Assembly: GCA_964498125.1 (NCBI GenBank)
Contig: CAZCGE010000133.1
Location: 1-40,094 of the forward strand
Direction of reading: 5' to 3'
DNA length: 40,094 nt
From: CAMDBL01 sp964498125
Lineage (GTDB): Bacteria > Pseudomonadota > Alphaproteobacteria > Rhizobiales > Hyphomicrobiaceae
The notes beneath the pieces are model-generated. The model searched no databases and was not told where the DNA came from. It saw only the letters and a list, made by a program, of their open reading frames with translations. The first letter of the stretch is position 1. Every line of letters begins with the position of its first letter. Below, in pieces: positions 19,360 to 28,107 of this stretch. The position numbers and the translations under genes were made by a program.

Positions 19360-19776
19360 ATGACCGTAAAGCAGCTTCCAACCGCAAAACTCGCTATTTT
19401 GGCGATGGCGGGGATCTGGATATCCGCAGCACCGGGTGTCGCACAGCCCGCCAACACGCCCGGCATGGGCGCCTGTCCCGATGGCACGGATAGTGGCGTC
19501 GTCGCCATGACCCCGCTGGGTGGCGGTGGCTGTGAGAGCACCGTCTTCGCCACGGGCTCGCCAGACAGTCCGCCCAACCCTCTCAGCAGCCGGCGCGGCG
19601 TTAAGCCAAAGACGGCAGCTCCATCGATGACACCCGTCGCCGCGACCAAGCCAAAATCGCTGCCCATGGCGACGGCGAAGAAGAAAGCCGACGGTAACGA
19701 AACGAAACCGGCCACCAAGACACCCCGCACCAGCGAAAAGTTGCGCGTGCAGAAGGAGCGCGTGCAAAAGGAGTAG
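19360..19776 (+). CDS. Small exported Cys-pair protein, copy 2
   Basis: 138 aa from the ATG at 19360. Its translation-start region (GCCGGGCGGGGAGACTGAAATG) nearly repeats that of the gene upstream, so gene and leader were duplicated together. After the signal peptide (AQP region) it reads PGMGACPDGTDSGVVAMTP and GGGGCESTV, keeping both Cys. It differs in having a longer, strongly basic C-terminus (KKKADGNETK, then a doubled RVQKE ending). The basic tail could bind nucleic acid or acidic envelope polymer. Family unknown. Confidence 0.7.
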   Translation: MTVKQLPTAKLAILAMAGIWISAAPGVAQPANTPGMGACPDGTDSGVVAMTPLGGGGCESTVFATGSPDSPPNPLSSRRGVKPKTAAPSMTPVAATKPKSLPMATAKKKADGNETKPATKTPRTSEKLRVQKERVQKE

Positions 19777-19862
19777 GCGTGCGGCCGGCCGCTGAACGCC
19801 GCTTCCCACTGGCATCCGCCATGCCGTTCGAGGCATGATGCGCGGCGCAGGGGGACACACAC

Positions 19863-20792
19863 ATGCAGCATACGTGGATCGCGCTGGCGGTCATGGCCGC
19901 GCTGATGCAGGCGGTCCGGACGGCGGCGCAGAAGACGCTCAACCAGCGCATGTCGACGCTGGGCACGACCTACGTCCGCTCGGTGTTCGGTCTGCCGGTG
20001 ATGGCGGCTTACCTGGCCGTGGTGCTGTGGCTGGATGGAGGGGGTACGCCACCCCTCACGCTGGCCTTCCTCGGCTACACGTTTCTCGGCGCCCTCACTC
20101 AGGTGCTCGCCACCGCGCTGCTCATTCGCATGTTCCGGCTGAAGAACTTCGCCGTCGGCACGATGCTGACCAAGGTCGACCTCATCATGACGGCGCTGAT
20201 CGGCATGGCGCTGTTCTCCGAGCGCATTTCGGTCATGGGCTTTGCAGCCCTGCTGGTGGTGCTGGCCGGTGTCATCCTGATGTCGGCCGCCAAGACAGAC
20301 TTCGGCGCGATGCTTGGCGCTGGCGGCGGCCTCAGGTCGGCCGTGCTCTCCGAAGCCACGCAGGTTGCGCTCGCCTGCGCCCTGCTGTTCACGCTGTCCT
20401 ATCTATTCCTGCGCGAGGCGACGCTGGTGATCGCCGCCGATGGCGGCGCGGCCTGGCGCGGCGCCTGGACCGTGGTCATCGCCACGGGCATGCAGGTGAT
20501 CTTTCTCGGCCTGTGGCTCGCCGCGCGCGAGCCGGGCACGTTCAGGCAAATCCGGCCCAACTTCGGCCTGTCGGGCTTCATCGGCCTGACCAGCGCCATC
20601 GGCTCGATCGGCTGGTTCACCGCTTTCGCCATGCAGAACGCATCCTATGTGCGCGCCGTCGGCCAGATCGAGGTGGTGTTCACGCTGCTGATCTCGTGGC
20701 TCTATTTCCACGAGCGCATCCGGCCGCTGGAATATGCCGGCATCGCCGTGACATTGGCGGGCGTGCTGATGTTCAGGCTATGGGGTGTGTGA
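19863..20792 (+). CDS. DMT-superfamily (EamA-type) transporter
   Basis: 309 aa with about ten hydrophobic helices in two EamA-like halves: residues about 5-140 (ending LVVLAGVILMSAAK) and about 165-305 (ending AGIAVTLAGVLMFRLWG). The helices KNFAVGTMLTKVDLIMTAL and YVRAVGQIEVVFTLLISWLYF-type segments fit family exporters of amino acids or small metabolites. The substrate cannot be told. GGGGG lies about 9 nt before the ATG. It converges on the Gld-type operon, with a paired-hairpin repeat in the gap. Confidence 0.88.
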   Translation: MQHTWIALAVMAALMQAVRTAAQKTLNQRMSTLGTTYVRSVFGLPVMAAYLAVVLWLDGGGTPPLTLAFLGYTFLGALTQVLATALLIRMFRLKNFAVGTMLTKVDLIMTALIGMALFSERISVMGFAALLVVLAGVILMSAAKTDFGAMLGAGGGLRSAVLSEATQVALACALLFTLSYLFLREATLVIAADGGAAWRGAWTVVIATGMQVIFLGLWLAAREPGTFRQIRPNFGLSGFIGLTSAIGSIGWFTAFAMQNASYVRAVGQIEVVFTLLISWLYFHERIRPLEYAGIAVTLAGVLMFRLWGV

Positions 20793-20800
20793 AGTTCACG

Positions 20801-20894
20801 CGTAGGTCGGGTAGAGCCCCGGATTTAATCCGGGGGAGACCCGACGACACAGCGCGCAAACGTCGGGTCTCGCGAAGGGCTCGACCCGACCTAC
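20801..20894. repeat. Paired-hairpin repeat, family A, copy 2
   Basis: Same design as 13577-13678. Outer CGTAGGTCGGGT / ACCCGACCTAC. Hairpin 1 pairs GTCGGGT (20806-20812) with ACCCGAC (20839-20845), holding a perfect CCCCGGAT/ATCCGGGG inner stem with loop TTA. Hairpin 2 pairs GTCGGGTC (20862-20869) with GACCCGAC (20883-20890). It fills the space between two convergent genes and could serve as a two-way terminator. Confidence 0.88.
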
Positions 20895-20908
20895 AACGCC
20901 ACCACCAC

Positions 20909-21937
20909 TCAGCTCGCCTTGTCGTCGAGCAATTCGGCGCGGCGCTTCAAGAGGGATTCCATCTTGCCAGGGGAGATCTTGTACTCCCAGCCGCCGGTCT
21001 TCGCCGTCACGTCATCGGCCTGTTTCTTGGTCTCGCCATCGCCGGCGGCCGTGATCGACAGCCATTGCGCGTCCCCATCCTTGCGGATGCGATAGGTGAT
21101 GGCGAGACCACCGGCACTCTCGAACGTCACCTTGCTCACGTCCTTGCCGGCCGGGGGCGCCGTCAGCTGGCGCACGTCTTCCAGCTCGATGGCGCCCGCC
21201 GCGCGCAAGATTGTCTCGGCGGCATAAGTGTCCTTCAGCTTCTTGCCCTCTGGCGGCCAGGCGAGGAATGCGACCTTGGCGTCCTTGTCGGTGCCACGCT
21301 CGATCTTCAGCGGCTCCTCGCCGTCGATCTCCACCGTCAGCTTGTTGATCTTGCCGCTGTCGGTGTCGAACGCCTGGCCTTTGATCCAGTCGCGCGGCCC
21401 CGTCGGCGCGTCGATCTCGCCGCTGGCGAGCCAAGTCTGGACATCACCGGGCTTGCGCACGTAGGTCCCGCCCTTGCCGGCGCCGAACGCATCGGCGCGC
21501 CGCTTACCGACGACCACGTCGGCCAGCACCCCACCCTTGGCATCGAGCACCTTGATCGAGCGGGACTTGGCGTCCTTGCCGGCGGGGTCCCCCAGCTCGA
21601 GCAGTGCATGGCGATCCGCCTTGCGGGTTTTCGCCTCGAGCAGATCGGCCTGCGCCAGCCGTACCAACAGCGCCCTCATTTTTTCCGGGTCGGCCGGGTA
21701 TCCGGCGCGCTCCTTGACGCCCCAGGCACTGCCCTTTTTCTCGAGCGTCAGCGTCGTCGCACCCTGCCTGATCTCGACCGCGGCAACCTTGGCCGCGTCG
21801 GTGGTGAGCGAGGGGAACAGCCGGCTGCCGGCGAGGCTGCCCTGGCTCCACTGATCGTGGATCGTCCAACTGACGACCGCGAGCAGGCTCGAGACGATGG
21901 CGGCGATGGCGAGGAATACGAACTGTTTCGGGTTCAT
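20909..21937 (-). CDS. DUF4340-domain protein of a Gld-type ABC system
   Basis: 342 aa. One N-terminal hydrophobic anchor (about residues 6-25) is followed by a beta-rich periplasmic domain of the DUF4340 kind, with a strand pattern such as VEIRQGATTLTLEKKGSAWGV. The family is known mainly from its place next to GldG-like proteins and ABC-2 transporters. It is the last gene of a four-gene minus-strand operon, starting 25 bp after the GldG-like gene. Its own substrate or partner is unknown. Confidence 0.85.
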   Translation of the reverse strand: MNPKQFVFLAIAAIVSSLLAVVSWTIHDQWSQGSLAGSRLFPSLTTDAAKVAAVEIRQGATTLTLEKKGSAWGVKERAGYPADPEKMRALLVRLAQADLLEAKTRKADRHALLELGDPAGKDAKSRSIKVLDAKGGVLADVVVGKRRADAFGAGKGGTYVRKPGDVQTWLASGEIDAPTGPRDWIKGQAFDTDSGKINKLTVEIDGEEPLKIERGTDKDAKVAFLAWPPEGKKLKDTYAAETILRAAGAIELEDVRQLTAPPAGKDVSKVTFESAGGLAITYRIRKDGDAQWLSITAAGDGETKKQADDVTAKTGGWEYKISPGKMESLLKRRAELLDDKAS

Positions 21938-21962
21938 GGCAGGTCTTTCGCGTTTTCAAATT

Positions 21963-23987
21963 TCACGCGCCAGCCGTTGGCCGGCGGCGGCGCATCGCCC
22001 AGCCGATGCCACCGAAACCGATCAGCAGCGGCACGGCGGCGATATTGAGGAACTTCAGCCAGCCGTCGAGACGGTCGATGTCCTGGCGCAAGGCGAGCTT
22101 GACGTCGCGCAGCTCGCGCCGCACCGTCAGCATTTCGCCACGGAACTTGTCGATCGCCTGCCTATCCTTGTCGGACAGCACGGCCTCCGCGCCGTCACTG
22201 GCTTTCTCGAGCTTGGAGAGCTGGTCCGTCAGCTCCTTGAGCTTGGCGGTCAGCGACTGCTCCTTGTCGCGGAAGCGGCGCTCCGCATCGCGGCGCAGCA
22301 TGTTGACATGCTCGAACGGCCGGTCGGAAATGCCGCGGCCACGCAGCGAAATCAGTGCGTCGCTGCCCGACAGGTTTTCCAGCGCGGCCAGCACGAAGGC
22401 GGAGTTCTGCGCGTTCGGCACCGCGATCTGCTGGCCGAGGAAATCGCGAACATCGACCCAGAACTGGTCGGTGAGCAGGTCTGTGTCGGCGATGATGGTG
22501 ACATTGATCTTGCCGGAGGCGACGTGGGGCTTGGCCGGCTGGGCCGGCTCGACTGCCGTCTCGGCTGGCTTTTCATCCTTGGCTTCGCCAGCTTTGGTGT
22601 CACTGGCCTCGGGCTTCTTCTCGGGCTTCGGCAAGCCATCTGGAAACGCGCTCTTGGTCTCGCCCGAGAGGCGAGCCGCCAGCGTCAGGCGCTGCTTTTC
22701 AGGCTTGTAGGCGCGCAGCAAGGAAACAGCGTCAGGACTGCCCGCAATCTTCTCGGTGCCAATCTGCATCGCCTCGGCGCTGGTCTGCAGGATGGGCGTC
22801 AGCGTCGTGGTCGCGCCCTCGGCCTTGGTCAGCACGCCGGCGCTGGCCAGATTGAGCTTCTCGATGCCGCCAGACAGCACGTCGCGCTCATCGAGCGCAC
22901 GCTTGTCGAGCGTCAGCCAGGCGACATAGTCGGTGACGACAGGCTGTCCACCGCGACCACCGCCGAACTGCACGCGACGGGCAAAGGTGATGTCGGCGGC
23001 GAACTTCGATGGGTCGGCGACCACGCCCCAAGCCTTTAGCAGCTTGTCGAAATCGGCGCTGCGCTGGCCCAGATGCGCCATCATCGGCCCGAGCATTTTC
23101 GCCATCTCGGAATTGGGATCGGTGAAAGCCAGCACCTTGCCACCACCCAGCACATACTGGTCGATGGCATAAGACAGTGCCGGCGACAGATCGGGCTCGA
23201 CCAGCATCAGCACCCCGATATCGGCGGGAATCTCCTTGGCGTCGCGATCGATGGTCTTGATCTCGAACACTTCGCGGATCTGCTCCATGATCATCTGCGG
23301 CGGAATCTGCTGCGGCCGCTGCGCCATCTGCATCATCGGCATCATGCCGCCGTCGATCGGCAGGCTGGAGATCAGACCGATCACCTTCTTCTTCGGATTG
23401 GCGAGGCCGTAGATGAGCTTGGTCACATCGTATTCGATGTACCGGTCACGCTCGGCGGCAAAGAAGGCAATGGAGGCATCGTTGTCGGTGGTATTGGATG
23501 CAACGAGGCCGAAATAGCCCTGCTCGCCTTCCGGGTTGAGCCTGATGCCGCGCAGACCAGACGCGACGGCCCGGTCCTCGGCCTCGGAGAACGGCTCCGG
23601 GTCGATGTAGCTGACCCTCAACTTGCCGCCGGAAATGTCGCGGTACTGGTCGAGCAGCGAGCGCAAGCGCTCGAAGCTCTTGGCGAAATTGGGAGCCGCG
23701 TCACCGAGCTTCTTGGAGAAGTAGACGCGCACGTCGATCGGCTCGTCGATCACCTTCAGCGCCTTGCGCGTGCCGTCGGAGATCGTGAACAGATTATCTT
23801 GCGTCAGATCCGCCTTGTAGCCGCGTAGCGACGCGGAAGCGAACAGGTTGACGGACAGCAAGGTCAAGGTCGCGAGCGCCAGCCCGCCCCAGGCCAGCGT
23901 GCGGCGATCGAGTCTGCCGGCGGCCCGCGCCGCTTCCTCGAGGCCGGCTTGCACCGTCAGCTTCATGCTTTCAACGACCGGATGCAT
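21963..23987 (-). CDS. GldG-family auxiliary protein of an ABC transporter
   Basis: 674 aa from the ATG at 23987, with GAGGAG 5 nt upstream; GTG at 23993 is an alternative. An N-terminal transmembrane helix (about 35-55) precedes a large periplasmic part with the GldG start YKADLTQDNLFTISDGTRK. A Met/Gln-rich stretch (MMPMMQMAQRPQQIPPQM) lies near residue 217, and FTDPNSEM near 293. A coiled-coil-like charged segment (about 590-640) leads to a final transmembrane helix. GldG-like proteins assist ABC-2 exporters; gliding is not implied outside Bacteroidetes. It follows the permease gene by 9 bp. Confidence 0.87.
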   Translation of the reverse strand: MHPVVESMKLTVQAGLEEAARAAGRLDRRTLAWGGLALATLTLLSVNLFASASLRGYKADLTQDNLFTISDGTRKALKVIDEPIDVRVYFSKKLGDAAPNFAKSFERLRSLLDQYRDISGGKLRVSYIDPEPFSEAEDRAVASGLRGIRLNPEGEQGYFGLVASNTTDNDASIAFFAAERDRYIEYDVTKLIYGLANPKKKVIGLISSLPIDGGMMPMMQMAQRPQQIPPQMIMEQIREVFEIKTIDRDAKEIPADIGVLMLVEPDLSPALSYAIDQYVLGGGKVLAFTDPNSEMAKMLGPMMAHLGQRSADFDKLLKAWGVVADPSKFAADITFARRVQFGGGRGGQPVVTDYVAWLTLDKRALDERDVLSGGIEKLNLASAGVLTKAEGATTTLTPILQTSAEAMQIGTEKIAGSPDAVSLLRAYKPEKQRLTLAARLSGETKSAFPDGLPKPEKKPEASDTKAGEAKDEKPAETAVEPAQPAKPHVASGKINVTIIADTDLLTDQFWVDVRDFLGQQIAVPNAQNSAFVLAALENLSGSDALISLRGRGISDRPFEHVNMLRRDAERRFRDKEQSLTAKLKELTDQLSKLEKASDGAEAVLSDKDRQAIDKFRGEMLTVRRELRDVKLALRQDIDRLDGWLKFLNIAAVPLLIGFGGIGWAMRRRRPTAGA

Positions 23988-23996
23988 CGGCACTCC

Positions 23997-24752
23997 TCAA
24001 GCGGCTTTTTTCAGGTCGATGATGATCTTGTTGGCAAACAGTGCAAACACGATCAGCGACGTATAGAAAACGATGGTCGGCAAACTGACGAGACCCTTGC
24101 TGATGTCCTCGAAGTGCAACAGGAAGCTCAGCGAGGCGATGGCCGTCACCAAGAAGCCCGGCGCCCAGCCGCGGAACGCGTTGAGCACCAGCTCATAGCC
24201 GCTCATCACCAGCAGGAAGCAGATCGCCGCCGAGACGATGAAGGCGATCACCTGGTTCTTGGTCAGCGCCGAGACGCTGGAGCCGATGGCGAGGAAGGCG
24301 CCCGCCATCAGCAAGCTGCCGAGATAGCTCGCCAGCACCACGCCGTTGTCGGGATTGCCGAGGTAGTTGACGGTGATCCACATCGGGAATGTGAGCACCA
24401 GCGCCACGCCGATGACGGCCCACGCCGCGAAGAATTTGCCGAGGATCGCCTCCCACGGCGAGATCGGCAGCGTCATCAGCAGCTCGATGGTGCCGATCTT
24501 GCGCTCCTCCGCCCACAGCCGCATGGCGATGGCAGGCACCAGCAGCAGATAAAGCCAGGGGTGGAACAGGAAGAAGGCGCTGAGGTCGGCCTGCCCGCGG
24601 TCGAAGAAGTGGCCGACGAAGAAGGCGAAAGCGCCGGTGAGCGCGACGAAGATGACGAGGAAGATCGTCGCCAAGGGCGTCGCGAAGTAGGCGGCGAACT
24701 CCCGCTTGAAGATGATCCAGATGTTGCGCGCGTTGGCAGAGATGTCCGGCAT
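23997..24752 (-). CDS. ABC-2 type permease, GldF-like
   Basis: 251 aa with six hydrophobic helices. The N-terminus NIWIIFKREFAAYFATPLA and RLWAEERKIGTIELLMTLP, followed by PWEAILGKFFA, are strong ABC-2/GldF marks. It would form the membrane pore with the ATPase encoded 6 bp upstream. The export substrate is unknown. The stop is 9 bp from the GldG-like start, showing a tight operon. Confidence 0.92.
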   Translation of the reverse strand: MPDISANARNIWIIFKREFAAYFATPLATIFLVIFVALTGAFAFFVGHFFDRGQADLSAFFLFHPWLYLLLVPAIAMRLWAEERKIGTIELLMTLPISPWEAILGKFFAAWAVIGVALVLTFPMWITVNYLGNPDNGVVLASYLGSLLMAGAFLAIGSSVSALTKNQVIAFIVSAAICFLLVMSGYELVLNAFRGWAPGFLVTAIASLSFLLHFEDISKGLVSLPTIVFYTSLIVFALFANKIIIDLKKAA

Positions 24753-24758
24753 GGGCGC

Positions 24759-25709
24759 TCAGCTCCGGTCCGAAGTGGTGATCTGGCGGAAGACGTCGTC
24801 GAGGCTGCCGCGCTCGACGCTGATCTCCTCGAAGGCAAGGCCCTTGTCGCGCAGCGTGGCGGCAACGCCGCCGGCGATGGTCACGCCCTTGCGCGGCAAC
24901 GCTCGCAAACGCCAATGACCATTGCTCTGGCTGATGATCTCGACCCGCTCGACACCGTCGAACCCGGAGAGAGCCGCCTTGACGATCTCGGCGTTGTCCG
25001 CGGCGACGCGGATGGCGACAGCGCCATGACGGGCATCGCGGCGCATCAGCTCCTCGGCCGTCCCATCAGCGACGATGCGGCCGTTGTTGATGACGACGGC
25101 ACGGGTGCAGACCGCCTCCACCTCTTCCAGGATATGCGTCGAGACGATGATCGCTTTCTCGCGCGCCATCTCGGTGATCAGTTTGCGCACCAGGTGCTTC
25201 TGGTTGGGATCGAGGCCATCGGTCGGCTCGTCCATGATCAGCACTTGCGGATCATGCAGCATGGCTTGCGCCAGACCCACACGTCGTTTGTAGCCTTTCG
25301 ACAGCGTCTCCACGGTCTGGTCGAGCACGGACTCGAGCCCGGTCTTCTCCGATGCAAGCCCGACCCGGCGGCCAATCTCGGCGCCAGAAAAGCCGCGCAG
25401 TTCAGCGACAAAGCTGAGGAAGGCGCGCGGTGTCATCTCGGAATAGGCGGGCGCACCTTCGGGCAAGTAGCCGAGCCGCATCTTCGCCTGCTTGCCATGC
25501 TGCTGCACGTCCAGCCCAGCGATACGGGCCGAGCCGCTATCCGGCTCGAGAAAGCCCGTGATCATCTTCATGGTGGTCGACTTGCCGGCGCCGTTCGGCC
25601 CGAGAAAGCCCAGCACTTCGCCCTTGGAGACGCGGAGCGAAATACCGTCCACGGCCCTGAGCGCGCCGAAGCTCTTGACCAGGCCTTCGGCCTCGATGAG
25701 CGCGGGCAT
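24759..25709 (-). CDS. ABC transporter ATP-binding protein, GldA-like
   Basis: 316 aa. Walker A GPNGAGKST is at about residues 38-46, the signature LSKGYKRRVGLAQAM replaces LSGGQ with LSKGY, Walker B is VLIMDEPTDGLDPNQ, and the switch His is in VSTHILEEVE. A C-terminal extension of about 100 aa is typical of ABC-2/GldA ATPases. The ATG at 25709 has GGAGGGG upstream; longer readings add a non-conserved lead. It is the first gene of the operon ATPase, permease, GldG, DUF4340. Confidence 0.93.
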   Translation of the reverse strand: MPALIEAEGLVKSFGALRAVDGISLRVSKGEVLGFLGPNGAGKSTTMKMITGFLEPDSGSARIAGLDVQQHGKQAKMRLGYLPEGAPAYSEMTPRAFLSFVAELRGFSGAEIGRRVGLASEKTGLESVLDQTVETLSKGYKRRVGLAQAMLHDPQVLIMDEPTDGLDPNQKHLVRKLITEMAREKAIIVSTHILEEVEAVCTRAVVINNGRIVADGTAEELMRRDARHGAVAIRVAADNAEIVKAALSGFDGVERVEIISQSNGHWRLRALPRKGVTIAGGVAATLRDKGLAFEEISVERGSLDDVFRQITTSDRS

Positions 25710-25898
25710 CCATTCCCCTCCTGTCGTATCAACGTCGCGGCCGAACTTGGGCCGCCCCGAGAACGCGCGTTTGTGTTGTTGATTGCGCCCCACCGCGAGG
25801 GCTGCATGCCGTGGTGATAGGTCAACTGGTAGCAGTGTCAAGCGGCGAGTGCTAGCGGGGAATGGCGCGCGAAATTAAGGCACGCTGCTGCACGGCGG

Positions 25899-26780
25899 TC
25901 AGCCATCCATCCGGACCGCGATCCCGGCGTTGGCCATATATTGCTTGGCCTCCGGGATCGAGTAGGTGCCGAAATGGAAGATGGAGGCGGCGAGCACGGC
26001 GCTGGCGTGCCCCTGCTTCACGCCATCGACCAGATGCTCCAGCGTGCCGACACCACCCGATGCGATCACCGGCACGCTGACGGCGTCGGCGATGGCCCTG
26101 GTGAGCGCCAGATCGAAGCCCGACTTGGTGCCGTCGCGGTCCATGGAGGTCAGCAGGATTTCTCCGGCCCCCAGCGCCACCACCTCACGCGCGTAGTCGA
26201 TGGCGTCGATGCCGGTGGCATTGCGACCACCGTGCGTGAAGATCTCCCAGCGGCCGGTGGTGCCGGGGTCAGACCCTGCGGGTCTGACCCCATGCTGGAC
26301 CGCGCCGTCGGAGCCAGGGGTCAGACCCCCCATTGTTGCCCGCCTCCGGCGGGACGGGTCTGACCCCGTCGGCGCCGACACCCTCTTGGCGTCGATGGCC
26401 ACCACCGTGCACTGGGCGCCGAACTTCTCGGAGGCTTCGCGCACGAAGTCCCGGCGCGAAACCGCGGCCGTATTGATCGACACCTTGTCGGCGCCGGCCT
26501 CCAGCAACCTGCGGATGTCGTCGACCGTGCGCACGCCGCCGCCGACCGTCAGCGGCATGAAACAGCGTTCCGCCGTCCGACGTACGATGTCGAGCAAGAT
26601 GCCGCGCGCCTCGTGCGATGCGGTGATGTCGAGAAAGCACAGCTCGTCGGCGCCCGCCGCATCATAGGCGGCCGCCGCCTCGACGGGGTCGCCGGCGTCC
26701 TTGAGGTCGACGAAGTTGACGCCCTTGACCACGCGGCCGTTCTTGACGTCGAGGCAGGGGATGATGCGGATTTTGAGCAT
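25899..26780 (-). CDS. hisF: Imidazole glycerol phosphate synthase subunit HisF with in-frame insertion
   Basis: 293 aa against a usual 250-260. HisF cyclises PRFAR with ammonia from HisH in histidine synthesis. The catalytic Asp11 (IPCLDV) and Asp130 (VVAIDAKRV) are intact, as are the barrel motifs TVGGGVRTVDD, GAGEILLTSMDRDGT and IASGGVGTLEHL. Between KRV and GRWEIFTHGG lie about 35 extra residues (138-172) that are Gly/Ser/Arg-rich, with GSDP twice. They are exactly the translated hairpin repeat at 26265-26369. The insertion sits after strand 5, where Thermotoga HisF has a short exposed hairpin, so the barrel can probably still fold. No other his gene is in the window. Confidence 0.93.
   Translation of the reverse strand: MLKIRIIPCLDVKNGRVVKGVNFVDLKDAGDPVEAAAAYDAAGADELCFLDITASHEARGILLDIVRRTAERCFMPLTVGGGVRTVDDIRRLLEAGADKVSINTAAVSRRDFVREASEKFGAQCTVVAIDAKRVSAPTGSDPSRRRRATMGGLTPGSDGAVQHGVRPAGSDPGTTGRWEIFTHGGRNATGIDAIDYAREVVALGAGEILLTSMDRDGTKSGFDLALTRAIADAVSVPVIASGGVGTLEHLVDGVKQGHASAVLAASIFHFGTYSIPEAKQYMANAGIAVRMDG
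26265..26367. repeat. Paired-hairpin repeat, family B, inside hisF
   Basis: Hairpin 1: GGGGTCAGACCC, loop TGC, GGGTCTGACCCC (26265-26291), a perfect 12-bp stem. Hairpin 2: GGGGTCAGACCC (26317-26328) with GGGTCTGACCCC (26356-26367), enclosing CCCGCC-TCC-GGCGGG. With two adjoining bases the insertion is 105 nt, a multiple of three, and it has no stop in the hisF frame. I see no target-site duplication. The sequence family differs from family A but the two-hairpin plan is the same. Confidence 0.9.
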
Positions 26781-26987
26781 GCGCGGGTGATCTCGTCCTG
26801 GCGGCGGCTTCCCTGCCGCGCACAACGTGGACATGACACGGATGTCGAGCCCTCGACAAGGCCAGCAGAACGCGAGTGCGGCATTAAAGCGAACCCTGCC
26901 ACTCGCCTCCCGCCGCAACAATGCCGATATTGCGATCCACTTGGCGCGAGCGGTGCGTTAATCCACCGCTGATCGAGGGGGTATTCA

Positions 26988-28049
26988 ATGTTCATGCGTT
27001 CGTCGGCGAGCCGCGCCCGCCGCGGTGTCGTGGGAATTCTCATGTTTCTTACTCTGGCGATCCCAGCGGCCCACGCCAAGGACGACGAGGAAGTCACCGT
27101 CTATTCCTCGCGCGAGCCGGAATTCATCGAGCCGCTGCTCAGGGTCTTCGAGCAGCTGACCCGCATCAAGCTCAACCTGGTCTTCGTCAAGGACGACCTG
27201 ATCCAGCGCCTGGCCGCCGAAGGCGAAAATACCAAGGCCGACCTCATTCTTGCCAGCGAGTTCGGCCAGCTGGTGGCCGCCAAGTAGCGGGACCTGACAC
27301 AGCCCGTCGACATTCCTTCGCTTGTACAGCGCATTCCGGCGGCCTACCGCGACGCGGAAGGGCACTGGTTCGGCCTGTCGTATCGCGCGCGGGTGGTTTT
27401 TGTCTCCAAGGAGCGCGTCAAGCAGGACAGCTTCACCTATGAGGAACTCGCCGATCCAAAATGGAAGGGCCGCGTCTGCACGCGATCCGGCCGCCATCCC
27501 TACAATGTTGGCCTGGTGGCCTCGCTCATCGTGCACAAGGGCGAGGCGTGGACCGAGGTGTGGTTGCGCGGATTAAAAGCCAACCTGGTCGCCAAGCCCA
27601 GCGGCGGCGACCGCGACCAGATCGCCAATATTCACGCCGGCAAATGCGACATCGCGCTGGCCAATACGTATTATTTCGGCGCCATGCTGGCGAAAGACAG
27701 CCGGCCCGAGCACAAGGCGGCCGCGGCGTCCGTCAAACTCATCTTCCCGAACGCGGCGGATCGGGGCACGCATGTCAGCATCTCGGGCATGGCGTTGGCC
27801 CGGCATGCACGCAACCCCGACAATGCGGCCCTGCTCATGGACTTCCTCGATTCGGAGCCCGCGGAGTTCATCTACGCCCAGGACAACCACGAGTATCCGG
27901 TGCGCAAGGACGTCCCTCCGTCACCGGTCGTTGCCGGTTGGGGACCGCTGAAGCCTGACTTTGTATCGCTTGCGACCTTGGCGCAGGCCGGCAAGAAAGC
28001 CGCCGCTCTGGTCGACAAGGTCGGGTTCGATCTGGGTCCGGGAACGTAG
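26988..28049 (+). pseudogene. Iron(III)-type ABC substrate-binding protein gene interrupted by an amber codon
   Basis: Codons 1-99 read a signal peptide (to AHA) and the start of an FbpA/AfuA-like protein (DEEVTVYSSREPEFIEPLL...LASEFGQLVAAK), then TAG at 27285-27287. The same frame then continues without a break to 28049 (HWFGLSYRARVVF, then ANTYYFGAML with the Tyr-Tyr pair that binds iron in FbpA). Total length with the stop read through is 353 aa, normal for the family. GAGGGGG lies 7 nt before the ATG. The break is one base change, so it is a fresh null allele or a sequencing error. Other genes here end in TAG, so general amber recoding is unlikely. No permease or ATPase gene adjoins it. 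Confidence 0.85.
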
Positions 28050-28107
28050 GCCGGAGCAAGGTCGGTCCCGGCCGACAAGCCTGAGTAAGACCGGTGTTTA
28101 CGCTGCC

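Noticed and set aside
23949..25817. Long plus-strand open frame opposite the Gld-type operon
   Set aside because: Shadow of the ABC genes; Arg/Asp/His-rich and without domains.
27285..27287. Amber codon as recoding (pyrrolysine or programmed readthrough)
   Set aside because: TAG is the normal stop of several genes here (for example at 16966, 19256, 19776 and 37543) and no stimulatory structure is evident.
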